DNA of 64,000 bases, taken from NCBI GenBank assembly GCA_963818225.1, contig CAWFRO010000006.1:434001-498000 (forward strand), in the 5' to 3' direction. Below the pieces are notes generated by a model. The model was not told the origin of the DNA. It did no database searches and saw only the letters and a program-made list of their open reading frames with translations. Positions 9,048-18,694 of the stretch are shown one piece after another (position 1 is the stretch's first letter; each line of letters opens with the position of its first letter). The DNA comes from Palsa-504 sp963818225 (GTDB lineage Bacteria > Actinomycetota > Actinomycetes > Streptosporangiales > Streptosporangiaceae). The translations under genes and the position numbers were made by a program.

Positions 9048-11168
9048 ATGCGGGCCAGGTATCCCGACGCCGAGGGCTTTATCGAGCGCGATGGTGTCAA
9101 GGTCGGATATGAGGTGTTCGGCGACGGCCAGCAGGCCGTGGTGTTCCCCCCCATCGACGGGATCGTGCACTCCCGTTGCTGGAAGGCTCAGGTGCCGTAC
9201 CTGTCCCGGTCGTTCAAGGTGGTCACGATCGACCCGCGGGGGAACGGCCGGTCCGACCGGCCGGATACGGCCGCCGCCTACGCCGACACGGAGTGGGTCG
9301 CCGACACCATCGAGGTCATGGACGCGACGGGCATCGACCGGGCGGTCCTGGTCGGGCTGTGCACCAGCAGCTGGCGCGCGCTGCTGACCGCGGGCCAGTA
9401 CCCCGACCGGGTGCTGGGCGTGGTGGCGATGGACCCGTGGGCCCCGTTCCTGACCCCGCCGCTGCCGCACCGCGTCGCCTATGACTTCGACGCGGTCCTC
9501 GACAGCGGGGAGGGCTGGGCCAAGGAGAACCGGCACTACTGGCTGCGGGACTGGCGCGGGTACGCCGAGTTCTTCTTCGGCGAGCTGCTATGCGAGCCGC
9601 ATTCGACCAAGCAGCAGGAGGACTGCGTCGGCTGGGCCATGGAGATCGGCGCGGAGACGATGCTGCTGCACAACGACGGGCCGCTGATGTCGTCCTCCCG
9701 GGAGGAGACCGAGGCGCTCATCCGCCAGGTGAGCTGCCCGGTCCTGGTCATCCACGGGACCGGCGACCGCTGTCAGCCGTTCGCGCGCGGCGAGCGGGTC
9801 GCCGAGCTCACCGGCGGTGAGCTGCTGGCGCTGGAAGGCGCCGGGCACATCCCGATGGCCAGGGAGCCCGTCGTGGTCAACCACGCGATCCGGGACTTCG
9901 TCGGCCGCTTCAGGCCGCGGCAGACCGCGGCGCCCATCCGCCGGACCTGGACCAGGCCGCTGAACCGGCCGAAGCGGGTACTCTACGTCTCCTCGCCCAT
10001 CGGACTCGGGCACGCGCGTCGTGACCTGGCCATCGCCGATGAGCTGCGCCGGCTCAAGCCGGGCCTGCAAGTGCACTGGCTAGCCCAGCATCCGGTTACC
10101 GAGTTGTTGGAGCGGCGCGGCGAGTTCATCCATCCCGCCTCGGCGTTCCTGGCCAGCGAGTCAGGGCACATCGAGAGCGAAGCCGCCGAGCACGACCTGC
10201 ATGCGTTCCAGGCGCTCCGGAATATGGACGAGATCCTGGTCAGCAACTTCATGGTGTTCGACGACCTGGTGCGCGACGAGCCATATGACCTGTGGATCGG
10301 GGATGAGTCGTGGGATGTCGACTACTTCCTGCACGAGAACCCCGAACTGAAGCGGTCGCCCTACGTCTGGATGACCGACTTCGTGGGCTGGCTGCCCATG
10401 CCGGACGGCGGAGACCGGGAGCGGGCCCTGACCGCCGATTACAACGTCGAGATGATCGAGCAGATCGCGCGGTTCCCCAGCCTTCGGGACCGGTCCGTCT
10501 TCGTCGGCAACCCCGCCGACGTGGTCCCGGACGCATTCGGGGACGGGCTGCCGCTGATCCGCGACTGGGTCCAGCAGAACTACCAGTTCTCGGGCTACAT
10601 CTCCGGCATCTCGCCCGCTGACCTCGCCGGCCGCGCCGCCATCCGGGCGGATCTGGGCTACGGGGCCGACGAGAAGGTCTGCGTGGTCACGGTCGGCGGC
10701 TCGGGCGTGGGCAGCGACCTGCTCCGCCGGGTGATCGCAGCCTTCCCGCAGGCCAGTCGGCTCATCCCCGGGCTGCGCATGATCGTGGTGGCCGGGCCCC
10801 GCATCGACCCAGGCTCGCTCCAGGCCTATGACGGCCTGGAGGTGTACGGCTACGTGCACGACCTGTACCGGCACCTCGTGGCCTGCGATCTCGCGGTCGT
10901 CCAGGGCGGCCTGACCACGACCATGGAGCTCACCGCGGCTGGGCGCCCTTTCATCTATGTGCCGCTACGCCACCATTTCGAGCAGAACTTCCATGTCCCG
11001 CACCGGCTGGCCCAGTACGGCGCGGGACGGTGCCTGCCGTATGAGCAGACGGCGCCCGACATGCTGGCCCGCGCGATGGCCGAGGAGATCGCGCGGCCGG
11101 TCAGCTACCGGCCCGTCGAAACCGACGGCGCGGCCCGGGCCGCGGCCTGCCTGGCCGATCTCATCTGA
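9048..11168 (+). CDS. Alpha/beta-hydrolase fused to GT-B glycosyltransferase (MurG/UGT-like)
   Basis: 706 residues in two parts. Residues 1-285 are an alpha/beta hydrolase: DPRGNGRSDRP at 62-72, the nucleophile elbow region LVGLCTSSW at 101-109, VIHGTGD with Asp240, and GAGHIP with His267. The elbow carries Cys105 where most relatives have Ser. Residues from about 308 are a GT-B glycosyltransferase opening YVSSPIGLGHARRD, with the donor-binding region VVQGGLTTTMELTAAGRPF near the end and PLRHHFEQN. Glycosyltransferases of this type move a sugar from a nucleotide donor to a small molecule or lipid. The fusion suggests coupled hydrolysis/acyl transfer and glycosylation, but no substrate can be named. 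The ATG at 9048 follows GGGAGGC. Confidence 0.82.
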   Translation: MRARYPDAEGFIERDGVKVGYEVFGDGQQAVVFPPIDGIVHSRCWKAQVPYLSRSFKVVTIDPRGNGRSDRPDTAAAYADTEWVADTIEVMDATGIDRAVLVGLCTSSWRALLTAGQYPDRVLGVVAMDPWAPFLTPPLPHRVAYDFDAVLDSGEGWAKENRHYWLRDWRGYAEFFFGELLCEPHSTKQQEDCVGWAMEIGAETMLLHNDGPLMSSSREETEALIRQVSCPVLVIHGTGDRCQPFARGERVAELTGGELLALEGAGHIPMAREPVVVNHAIRDFVGRFRPRQTAAPIRRTWTRPLNRPKRVLYVSSPIGLGHARRDLAIADELRRLKPGLQVHWLAQHPVTELLERRGEFIHPASAFLASESGHIESEAAEHDLHAFQALRNMDEILVSNFMVFDDLVRDEPYDLWIGDESWDVDYFLHENPELKRSPYVWMTDFVGWLPMPDGGDRERALTADYNVEMIEQIARFPSLRDRSVFVGNPADVVPDAFGDGLPLIRDWVQQNYQFSGYISGISPADLAGRAAIRADLGYGADEKVCVVTVGGSGVGSDLLRRVIAAFPQASRLIPGLRMIVVAGPRIDPGSLQAYDGLEVYGYVHDLYRHLVACDLAVVQGGLTTTMELTAAGRPFIYVPLRHHFEQNFHVPHRLAQYGAGRCLPYEQTAPDMLARAMAEEIARPVSYRPVETDGAARAAACLADLI

Positions 11169-11198
11169 CCCAGCCCGCGGCTCAGCCCAGGCCGCGGC

Positions 11199-14100
11199 TC
11201 AATCCAGGCCGGATCGTGCTTCCCGCAGCACATGGGGCAGCCCGTGCTGCAGGGCCAGCTGCTCGGCCCGGATCAGCTGGGCCTTGGCCTGGTCGTCTTC
11301 CCCGAGCCGGCGCAGGACGTGCCCGTTGACGGCGAGCGTCGCGGCCAGCGTCGCGATCCACGGCACCCGCTCGGCCACGGCCAGCAGCGGCGCCAGCACC
11401 GCGCGGGCGCGCTCCGGATCGCCGCGCCGGAGCCAGGCCCGGGCCAGCGACAGGCAGGCTTCGTCGCCGAACAGCCACGCGCCGCCCGCCGGGATGCTGG
11501 CCTGCTGGAGCAGCCGGTCCGCGTCAGCCAGGACCGTCGGCGAGCCGGTGGCGCTGGCCAGCGGGGCCGCGCAGCGCAGCAGGTACGCCTCCGCGCCCGT
11601 CACCTCGGCCGCGGCCAGACCGCGCTCGAACATCTCGATGGCCCCGGGCAGGTTCCCGGCTAGCAGCAGCGTGGTGCCGAAGATGGCCCGCGTCGCGGAC
11701 CTCCACCAGGGGTGATCGAGCTCTTCGGCCAGGCTGAGGGACCGGCGGCCGAACGCCATGGCCTCGTCGTTTCGGCCGCGGAGCCGGGCCAGCCAGCCGA
11801 GGTGCGCCGTGTACCAGGCCGCGCAGGCGGGATAGCCGCCGCGACGGTTGACCTCAATGGCGGTCTGCATCGCGGCCGCCGCCTGGTCCCAGTCGGCCGC
11901 GGCAATGAACACGAACGCGGATTCGAACTCGGCCCACTGCAACCGGAACAGGTCACCCTGCCGGTGCAGCAGCGGCGTGAGCTCGGCCAGCACGGCGGCC
12001 AGGCCCTGAGCGTCCCCGATATTGAGGCAGGCGATCTTGAGGCCGTCAAGCCCGACGGCCAGGGCCTGCTCGTCGGTGGACGCCCGGCCGGCGGTCACCG
12101 CGCGCTGGCCGTACTCCATGGCCGCGCCGAAACGGAGCCGGTTCGCGGCGATGATGGCCAGCCGGGCCAGCATGTCGGCCTCGGTGGCCCGGTCGCCGAG
12201 CGCGAGGGCAATCCGCAGCCCATTCTCGATACTGGACGTGTAAGTATCGATCGGCACGCCGCGCGACGCGGCGAGGTCACCGCCGAGCTCGCGCAGGGCC
12301 AGCATCTCCAGCCGGCGGTCCCCGACCGCTCGTGCGCCGGCCAGGCCCCTGGCCAGGTCGTCCAGGGCGGCGTCGTTAGCGCCCGCCGCCTCCTGCGCCC
12401 GGGCGCGCACGACCAGGGCGCGGGCCTGGGCCTCGGCGTCGCCGCCGTGTTCGGCGGCGTCCACCGCCTGCGTGCTCAGCGTGATCGCGTCGCTGGCCGC
12501 GTAGCGCCGCAGGGCGTCCTCGGCCGCGAGCAGCCAGGCCCGCGCGGCCCGCAGCCAGTCGCCCGCGGCCGCCGCGTGCCGGGCCAGCGACTCGGGCTGG
12601 CCGGTCAGCAGATCGGCCGCCCGGCGGTGATAGGCCAGCCTGGTCGGCTCGGGCGTGGTGGCGTACATGACCTCCTGGATGAGGTCGTTGGCGAACTCGT
12701 AGTCCCGCCCGCTGACTACCAGCAGCCTGCTGTGCAGCGCCTGCTCGCACCGCTCGAGCGCGGCCGCCGGGGAAAGGTCCAGCATTGCGCCCAGGGCCAG
12801 CGGGTCGATCGCGGCGCCGAGCACCGAGGCCGCCCTCAGCAGGGACTCGATGGCCGGGCCCGCCTGCCTGACCCGCGCCTGCACCGCGCTGACCAGCGAT
12901 TCGGGCATTCCGGTGTCCCCGCCGGCCAGAGCCCGCAGCACTTCCACCACGAACAGCGTGTGCCCCCGCGTCCGCTGCAAGATCGGCCCGGCCAGCGCGT
13001 CCTGTCCGGCCTGGCGGGCGAGCTGCTCGACCGCGGCCGGGCTGAGCGGGCCCACCTCGACCCGGGTGGCCACCGCGCCGAGCGCGGCGCCGAGCTGCGG
13101 GTCGTGCTCAGCCCGGACGGTCACGAGCACGAGCAGCCGGGCGGCGGCGGTGTGACGGCCGAGGTAGTGGATGAACTCGGCGGCCGATTGGCCCGCGTAC
13201 TGCAGGTCGTCCACGACGAGCAGGACCGGCGCGCGTTCGGCCAGGCCGGCCAGGAACGCGGCCGCGGCCTGGAACGACCGGCGACGTTCCATGTCCGGGC
13301 TGCCCCGCCAGGGCGGGGCGGGCCCGAGCAGCGCGGCCACCTCGGGCAGCAGGGCGGCGGCGGCCTGCTCGTGCTCACCGAGCAGCTGCCGCAGCGCGCT
13401 CCCCGTCATCCGGGCCACGACCGGCGCCAACGCTTCCACGATGGGCTGCAAGAAGAGCGAGCGCTCGGCCTCGTAGCAGCGGGTCCGCAGCACGGTCGCG
13501 CCGGTCACGGCCGCCTCGGCCGCGATCTCCTCGGCGAGGGCCGTCTTGCCGATCCCCGCCTCGCCGATGATCATCACCACGCCCCCATCCCCGGCCACGG
13601 CGCGGGCCCAGGCCTCGCGCAGCGCCGCGGTCTCCGCCGCCCGCCCCGGCAGAGCTGGCCGCGACGGCTGGGTCTGGTGATGTGGACGGGGTGAAGAGGG
13701 TGAATGAGATGTCTGCCTAGAGGGGGGTGACTGGGACGGACGGGATTGCAGCAGGGCCAGATAGAGCTCCTGGGTCTGCGGTGCCGGGTCCGTGCCGAGC
13801 TCGTCGGCGAGCCGCTCGCGCAGCGCCGCGTACGCCACCAGTGCCTTGGCCGGGTCGCCGGCCGCTGCGCAGGCCGACATGTACCAGCGGTGGGCCGGTT
13901 CATCCAGCGGGTCAGCCGTCATCGCCGCTTCGCCGTGCCGGGCCGCCGTGCGGGCGTCATCGGCGCCCAGCGCTGCTTCCGCCGCGGCCAGGCGAGCCCG
14001 GCGCAGGAGGGTCCGCAGCTCGCCGCGGGCCGGGTCCACCCAGGAGGAATAGGGCTCGTCAGCCAGCGCAGTGCCCGCGGACAGCAGCACGGTGGCCTGT

Positions 14101-14501
14101 TCGGCGGCGGCCAGGGCGAGCGCGGGCGAAGCGGCCAGTTTCCGCTCGGCCTGTTCGCAGTACCGGGCGGCCGCATCGAGGTCGACGCTGACCGCGGGGA
14201 GGCCGCCCAGGCGGTAACCCGGCCGGCCGCCCTGGATGACGCCGGACCCCAGCACCCCGCGCAGCCTGCTCACCAGTGAGGCGACGTTCTGCTCGGCGGC
14301 GGCCGGCGGCTCGCCGTCCCACAGCACCTCGACGATCCGGTCCAGCGGGACCAGGCTGGGCCGTTCCACCGCGAGCAGCTTGAGCAGGGTCCGGGATTTG
14401 CGGCTGCCCACCTCGCCCTCGGGCAGTTCGATGCCATCGCGGACCACGCTGAACGGACCCGCCAGGCGCAGCTCCACCGGCGAGGAGTCATCCCTCCTCA
14501 T
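11199..14501 (-). CDS. SARP-type transcriptional regulator with BTAD, AAA ATPase and TPR domains
   Basis: 1100 residues. An OmpR-like winged helix (1-105) contains SRKSRTLLKLLAV and NVASLVSRLRGVL. A bacterial transcriptional activation domain follows (about 112-255, ending LADELGTDPAPQTQELY). After a Ser/Pro/His linker there is an AAA/STAND ATPase with Walker A GEAGIGKT at 313-320 and Walker B LLVVDDLQ. The rest is TPR-like helices. Large SARPs (AfsR/AfsS-like architecture) activate nearby or distant secondary-metabolism genes by binding direct repeats. It lies 30 bases from the convergent fusion gene, so it may govern the 6.5-11 kb cluster. This regulatory link is inferred only from position. 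Confidence 0.88.
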   Translation of the reverse strand: MRRDDSSPVELRLAGPFSVVRDGIELPEGEVGSRKSRTLLKLLAVERPSLVPLDRIVEVLWDGEPPAAAEQNVASLVSRLRGVLGSGVIQGGRPGYRLGGLPAVSVDLDAAARYCEQAERKLAASPALALAAAEQATVLLSAGTALADEPYSSWVDPARGELRTLLRRARLAAAEAALGADDARTAARHGEAAMTADPLDEPAHRWYMSACAAAGDPAKALVAYAALRERLADELGTDPAPQTQELYLALLQSRPSQSPPSRQTSHSPSSPRPHHQTQPSRPALPGRAAETAALREAWARAVAGDGGVVMIIGEAGIGKTALAEEIAAEAAVTGATVLRTRCYEAERSLFLQPIVEALAPVVARMTGSALRQLLGEHEQAAAALLPEVAALLGPAPPWRGSPDMERRRSFQAAAAFLAGLAERAPVLLVVDDLQYAGQSAAEFIHYLGRHTAAARLLVLVTVRAEHDPQLGAALGAVATRVEVGPLSPAAVEQLARQAGQDALAGPILQRTRGHTLFVVEVLRALAGGDTGMPESLVSAVQARVRQAGPAIESLLRAASVLGAAIDPLALGAMLDLSPAAALERCEQALHSRLLVVSGRDYEFANDLIQEVMYATTPEPTRLAYHRRAADLLTGQPESLARHAAAAGDWLRAARAWLLAAEDALRRYAASDAITLSTQAVDAAEHGGDAEAQARALVVRARAQEAAGANDAALDDLARGLAGARAVGDRRLEMLALRELGGDLAASRGVPIDTYTSSIENGLRIALALGDRATEADMLARLAIIAANRLRFGAAMEYGQRAVTAGRASTDEQALAVGLDGLKIACLNIGDAQGLAAVLAELTPLLHRQGDLFRLQWAEFESAFVFIAAADWDQAAAAMQTAIEVNRRGGYPACAAWYTAHLGWLARLRGRNDEAMAFGRRSLSLAEELDHPWWRSATRAIFGTTLLLAGNLPGAIEMFERGLAAAEVTGAEAYLLRCAAPLASATGSPTVLADADRLLQQASIPAGGAWLFGDEACLSLARAWLRRGDPERARAVLAPLLAVAERVPWIATLAATLAVNGHVLRRLGEDDQAKAQLIRAEQLALQHGLPHVLREARSGLD

Positions 14502-14544
14502 AGCACTTCTTACCGCTGGCCAGCAGCCCGGGCAAGAGGCCGGG

Positions 14545-15366
14545 CTAGGCTTGCTCGCGCGAGCACCACCAGGTGGAGCGCCCGCCGACCGTGCCGTGCA
14601 CCATCTCGGCGCCGCAGCGGGGGCAGCGCCCGCCGGGCCGCCGGGCCGCGATGACCTCGCCGGTGTGGGCCCCGCCGCCCTCGGCCGTCGCGGCTTCCAG
14701 CACCGATCGCACCGCGCGGTACAGGCGGTCGATATCCCGGCGCCGCAGCCGGCCGACCGGGGTGGCGGGCGAGATCTTGGCTTGCCACAGGATCTCGTCG
14801 GCCAGCAGGTTCCCGATCCCGGCGATCTTGGACTGATCCAGCAGGCGTGCCTTGACCGCGATGGTCCCGTTGCTGATCAAACCGCGGAACTCGGCGGGCG
14901 TGACCTCCACGGCGTCCGGGCCGAGCCGGTCGAGATCGGGGTTGAGCAAGATGCGGCCGAGGCGGCGTTTGTCGAACAACGCCAGCCGGCCGCCGTCGGC
15001 GAACTCCAGCGTGAACCGGTCCCACTCGGCCTTCCGCGGCTGCGCGTCCCGCCCGGGCCGATCACCGCCTTCGGCCACCCAGCCATCTTTGGCGGTGACC
15101 ACGATGCGCCCGGCCATGCCGAGGTGGATGCCCAGATCCGGGCCGGGCCCGGCCGAGCCGTCCGGGCCCGAGGTCGCGCACCAGATCAGCTTGCCGCGCC
15201 GGTGCGCCGCAGTGAGGGTCCGGCCGGCCAGCGCGGCGCGCAGCTCACCGGGGGAGTGCGGGCGGCAGACGAACGTGTCGGCGTCGTCAACGCCGGTCAC
15301 GCGCCGGTCCAGGGCCAGGTCGGCGATCAGGCTGCGGGCCGTCTCGACCTCGGGCAGCTCCGGCAT
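14545..15366 (-). CDS. Fpg/Nei family DNA glycosylase-AP lyase
   Basis: 273 residues. The mature N-terminus PELPEVE supplies the catalytic Pro2 and Glu3, and NLLADEILWQAKI is the helix-two-turn-helix DNA-binding region. The enzyme excises oxidised bases and cleaves the abasic site. The C-terminal zinc ribbon has CPRCG and WWCSREQ, so only three of the four usual zinc Cys are present; the last Cys of CxxC is Glu. Such degenerate fingers occur in some actinobacterial Fpg2/Nei2 paralogs. It is transcribed with the HD hydrolase 33 bases upstream. Confidence 0.9.
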   Translation of the reverse strand: MPELPEVETARSLIADLALDRRVTGVDDADTFVCRPHSPGELRAALAGRTLTAAHRRGKLIWCATSGPDGSAGPGPDLGIHLGMAGRIVVTAKDGWVAEGGDRPGRDAQPRKAEWDRFTLEFADGGRLALFDKRRLGRILLNPDLDRLGPDAVEVTPAEFRGLISNGTIAVKARLLDQSKIAGIGNLLADEILWQAKISPATPVGRLRRRDIDRLYRAVRSVLEAATAEGGGAHTGEVIAARRPGGRCPRCGAEMVHGTVGGRSTWWCSREQA

Positions 15367-15399
15367 AACACCAGCTCCGGTATGGGTAGCATGCGGCCT

Positions 15400-16116
15400 C
15401 TAATCCGTGTCCCCGCGCACGGCGGCGAACCGGTCGGCGGCCCGGTCGAGCTGGGCCAAGATCCGCTCCTTGGCCGCGGCGTCCAGCGGGGTGTCCGGCC
15501 GGGCGATGAGATCGGCCAGGACCGGGACCAGCGGCGCGTACTTGCCCGCCAGCCGGTGCAGCCGGGGCCCGGTCGTGTGCATGAGGCCGGCGCCGTTGTC
15601 GGTGAAGTCGGAGGCTTTGATGACGCGGGCCCACGGATTGCCGCGCAGGCTGTCCGCCACGTGCTCTCGGTACTGCTCGTCCGGGTCGCGATCTGGCGCG
15701 TAGGCCGGGTTGGTCACCGCGCCGACCAGTTCGGCCACCCGCGGGCCGAATTCGGCCGCGAGCCGGGCGAGCGCGGCGTCCGGATCAGCTACCCCGCCGG
15801 CCAGCTCGGCCGGGTGGTCTTCCACGGCGTCGTGTAGCAGCGCCGCGCAGATCACGTCGGCGTCGCGCACGCCGTAATAGGTCATGATCCGGATCGCCAC
15901 CCGCAGGAGGTGGTTGACGTAGGGCTCCCGGTCCCGGCGGTCGGCGGCGTGCAGCCGGGCGGCTAGGTCCAGCGCCCGCTCCATCCGGCGCCGGTCCGCT
16001 TCGGGCCAGGACGCGATCTCCGCCGCGAACCGGTCCCGCAGTCCCGCCTCACCGTAGGTCGAGGTGATCGCGTGCAGCGGCATCGTGCCCAGCAGCCGCC
16101 GCTGATCGCTGTCCAT
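15400..16116 (-). CDS. HD-domain phosphohydrolase (RelA/SpoT-hydrolase-like)
   Basis: 238 residues. The metal-binding motifs of HD phosphohydrolases appear in order: YVNHLLRVA (His), LLHDAVED (His-Asp) and IKASDFTDN (final Asp). This arrangement resembles the hydrolase domain of SpoT and stand-alone (p)ppGpp hydrolases such as MESH1, but no synthetase or ACT domain is present. It probably cleaves a nucleotide 3'-pyrophosphate; the substrate is unproven. It sits between the DNA glycosylase and the two-component operon on the same strand, with short gaps. Confidence 0.78.
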   Translation of the reverse strand: MDSDQRRLLGTMPLHAITSTYGEAGLRDRFAAEIASWPEADRRRMERALDLAARLHAADRRDREPYVNHLLRVAIRIMTYYGVRDADVICAALLHDAVEDHPAELAGGVADPDAALARLAAEFGPRVAELVGAVTNPAYAPDRDPDEQYREHVADSLRGNPWARVIKASDFTDNGAGLMHTTGPRLHRLAGKYAPLVPVLADLIARPDTPLDAAAKERILAQLDRAADRFAAVRGDTD

Positions 16117-16136
16117 GACCTACAAGTAGCACACCG

Positions 16137-17810
16137 TCAGCCGGTTATGCCTGCCATGTCCGCAGGCTCGGGCCGCAGGGGCAGGTAGATGGCGAACCGG
16201 GTCCGGCCGGGCCGGCTGGTCACCGTGATGCTGCCGCCGTGCGCGGCCACGACCGCGTCGACGATGGCCAGGCCCAGCCCGGTGCTCTTGCCCGCGGCGC
16301 CGAGGTCACGCGCCCGCGACGTGTCGGCCCGGGTGAAGCGCTCGAATAGCTCAGGCAGCAGCTCGGGCGGGATGCCCGGGCCGTCGTCGGTGATGCTGAG
16401 CTCCACCCGCGGCCGGGCCGGGCGCACCCCCCGCTCCAGCACCCCGGAATCCGGCGCCGCCGGCGCGTCCGGACCAGACCCCTCGACGCGGAGCGCGACG
16501 CTGACCGTCGAGCCGGCCGGGGTGTGCTGGCCCGCGTTGCTCATCAGGTTGGCCAGCACCTGATGCAGCCGGTGCTCGTCGCCGCGGACCGTGACCGGGT
16601 CACTGGGCAGGTCAAGCCGCCAGTGGTGCTCCTGGCGGGCGACCCGTGCGTCACTTGTCACGTCGATGGCCAGCCGGGACAGGTCAACCGGCGCACGGTC
16701 CAGCGGGCGGCCGGCGTCCAGCCGGGCCAGCAGCAGCAGGTCATCGACCAGGACGCTCATCCGGGCCGACTCCGACTGGACTCTCCTCAGCGCGTGGATC
16801 ACGTCCTCGGGCACCGGGCCGCGGTGACGGAGGGCGAACTCGGCGTAGCCGCGGATCGCCGACAGCGGAGTGCGCAGCTCGTGCGACGCGTCGGCGGCGA
16901 ACCGGCGCAGCCTGGCCTCGCTGGCCGCCCGGCGGCCCAGAGCCCGCTCGACATGCAGCAGCATGCGGTTGAACGCCGCGCCGACCTGGCCGACCTCGGT
17001 CCGCGGGTCGGTGTCCGGGACGCCGGCCGGCAGCGTCACCTCACCCGAGTCAAGTGGTAGTTCGGTCACCCTGGTCGCCGTCGCGGCCACCCGGCGCAGC
17101 GGCCGCAGGGACAGCCGTACCAGTGCCGTGCCCAGCACACCGGCCAGCAGCAGCACGCTGAGGAAGACGATCAGCTCGGCGAGCGCCACCTGGCCCAGCG
17201 CGTGCTCCACGCCGCTCAGCGGCAGTCCGGTGATCAGGACGTCGCCGTCGTGTCCCCTCACTGCGGTCAGCCGGTAATCCCCGTCCAGCGAGGTGAGGTT
17301 CGCGCTGGACTTCGTACTCGCCCAGGGCGGCTGCTGGTACGCCGACCGCTGGTAGACGGGCAGCGCCATGAGCGCCTTCGTGTCCGCCGCTGACAACTGG
17401 CATGTCTCGTTGTCCATGCCGTTGACGACACCGCAGTTGGTGATCTCGCCGTCCTTGATCCGCACGCCCAGCATCCCCTGCGGCTGCCCCTGGCTGCACG
17501 AGCTGCTGTTGGGCGGCGGCGGGTGGTCGTCCGCATCGCCGCCGGGCTGGCCTGGGCCGCCCTGCGCCGCGGTGGGGGCCTGGTGGTTGGTTTCGATGCA
17601 GATGGCGTACGTGGCGCTCGTGCTGCGCAGCTGCTGGTCGACCGAGGAGACCATCGAACCGCGGACGGTCAGGTAGGTGCCCACGCCGATGACGGCACAC
17701 GCGCCGAGGAGCAGCAGCAGCACGCCGGCGATCAGCCGCGCTCCGAGCGTCCGGCCCGCCAGCCATCGCGGCCCCGCGGGGATCCGGTCGGCCCGGCGCC
17801 CACCGGACAT
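16137..17810 (-). CDS. Sensor histidine kinase, HAMP-containing, OmpR-partner
   Basis: 557 residues from the ATG at 17810, which overlaps the TGA of the response regulator (TGATG). Membrane segments lie at about 22-48 and 210-232, enclosing an extracellular sensor of ~160 residues with several Cys (CIETN, SSCSQ, NCGV, ETCQL) and a Pro/Ser-rich stretch. HAMP follows, then HisKA with ASHELRTPLSAIR (phospho-accepting His310), the N box NLMSNAGQH, DDGPGIP and GLGLAIV. It phosphorylates the regulator encoded just upstream. The stimulus is unknown. Paired Cys suggest disulfides in the sensor. Confidence 0.92.
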   Translation of the reverse strand: MSGGRRADRIPAGPRWLAGRTLGARLIAGVLLLLLGACAVIGVGTYLTVRGSMVSSVDQQLRSTSATYAICIETNHQAPTAAQGGPGQPGGDADDHPPPPNSSSCSQGQPQGMLGVRIKDGEITNCGVVNGMDNETCQLSAADTKALMALPVYQRSAYQQPPWASTKSSANLTSLDGDYRLTAVRGHDGDVLITGLPLSGVEHALGQVALAELIVFLSVLLLAGVLGTALVRLSLRPLRRVAATATRVTELPLDSGEVTLPAGVPDTDPRTEVGQVGAAFNRMLLHVERALGRRAASEARLRRFAADASHELRTPLSAIRGYAEFALRHRGPVPEDVIHALRRVQSESARMSVLVDDLLLLARLDAGRPLDRAPVDLSRLAIDVTSDARVARQEHHWRLDLPSDPVTVRGDEHRLHQVLANLMSNAGQHTPAGSTVSVALRVEGSGPDAPAAPDSGVLERGVRPARPRVELSITDDGPGIPPELLPELFERFTRADTSRARDLGAAGKSTGLGLAIVDAVVAAHGGSITVTSRPGRTRFAIYLPLRPEPADMAGITG

Positions 17811-18619
17811 CAGCTGGCTGGCTTCAGCACGTACCCGACGCCGCGGACGGTGTGAATGAGCGGCGTGCGCCCGGCGTCGATCTTCTTCCGCAGGTAGCTG
17901 ATGTACAGCTCGACGACGTGCGCCTGGCCGCCGAAGTCGTAATTCCACACCCGGTCCAGGATCTGCGCCTTGGACAGCACCCGCCTGGGGTTGCGCATCA
18001 GGAACCGCAGCAGCTCGAATTCGGTGGCGGTCAGCTCGATGAGCTCGCCGTCCCGGCGGACCTCGCGGGCGTCCTCGTCCATGGTCAGGTCGCCGACCGC
18101 GACCAGCCCCTCGGCGCGGGCGCGGGTCAGGTTGGCCCGGCGCAGCAGTCCCCGCAGCCGGGCCAGCACCTCCTCCAGGCTGAACGGCTTGGTCACGTAG
18201 TCGTCGCCCCCGGCGGTGATGCCCGCCACCCGGTCCTCCACCGCGTCCCGCGCGGTCAGGAACAGCACGCACACCTGGGCTGTCTCGGCCCGCAGCCTGC
18301 GCATAACCTCCAGGCCGCTGATGTCGGGAAGCATGATGTCGAGCACGACAGCGTCGGGCCGGAATTCGCGCGCGGTCCGGACGGCGTCCGCGCCGTTCCC
18401 GGCCGTCTGCACCGTCCAGCCCTCGTAGCGCAGCACGCTGGCCAGCAGCTCAGCCAGGCTCGGCTCGTCGTCGACGACGAGAACCCGCACCGGCGTCCCG
18501 TCCGCGTGCTGGAGGCGGTCATCCTGGCCGTTGGCCGAAGCGCCGCTGCCCTGGGCGGGCCCACCCGGTCCGGGTGCTGGGCTGTCATTCCCCATCGTCC
18601 TACTCACTGTCATGATCAC
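17810..18619 (-). CDS. OmpR-family response regulator
   Basis: 269 residues. After ~42 variable residues the receiver domain shows VLVVDDEP (acidic pair 50-51), the phospho-acceptor Asp94 in VVLDIMLPD and Lys144 in YVTKPF. The C-terminal winged helix ends with the typical VELYISYLRKKID and VRGVGYVLK. Translationally coupled to the sensor kinase. Starts at 18619 or six bases inside are both possible; the long, low-complexity N-terminal extension is unusual for the family. Direct repeats upstream suggest autoregulation. Confidence 0.93.
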   Translation of the reverse strand: MIMTVSRTMGNDSPAPGPGGPAQGSGASANGQDDRLQHADGTPVRVLVVDDEPSLAELLASVLRYEGWTVQTAGNGADAVRTAREFRPDAVVLDIMLPDISGLEVMRRLRAETAQVCVLFLTARDAVEDRVAGITAGGDDYVTKPFSLEEVLARLRGLLRRANLTRARAEGLVAVGDLTMDEDAREVRRDGELIELTATEFELLRFLMRNPRRVLSKAQILDRVWNYDFGGQAHVVELYISYLRKKIDAGRTPLIHTVRGVGYVLKPAS

Positions 18620-18694
18620 GTACGTGCCTAGTATTCCTGCGGGTGCCGGGCTCTGTGTCCGGGATCCTCACTCAGCGTGATGCCCACGATCTCA

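Noticed and set aside
6551..14501. A full secondary-metabolite gene cluster
   Set aside because: There are tailoring-type enzymes and a SARP, but no polyketide, peptide or terpene core enzyme in the window.
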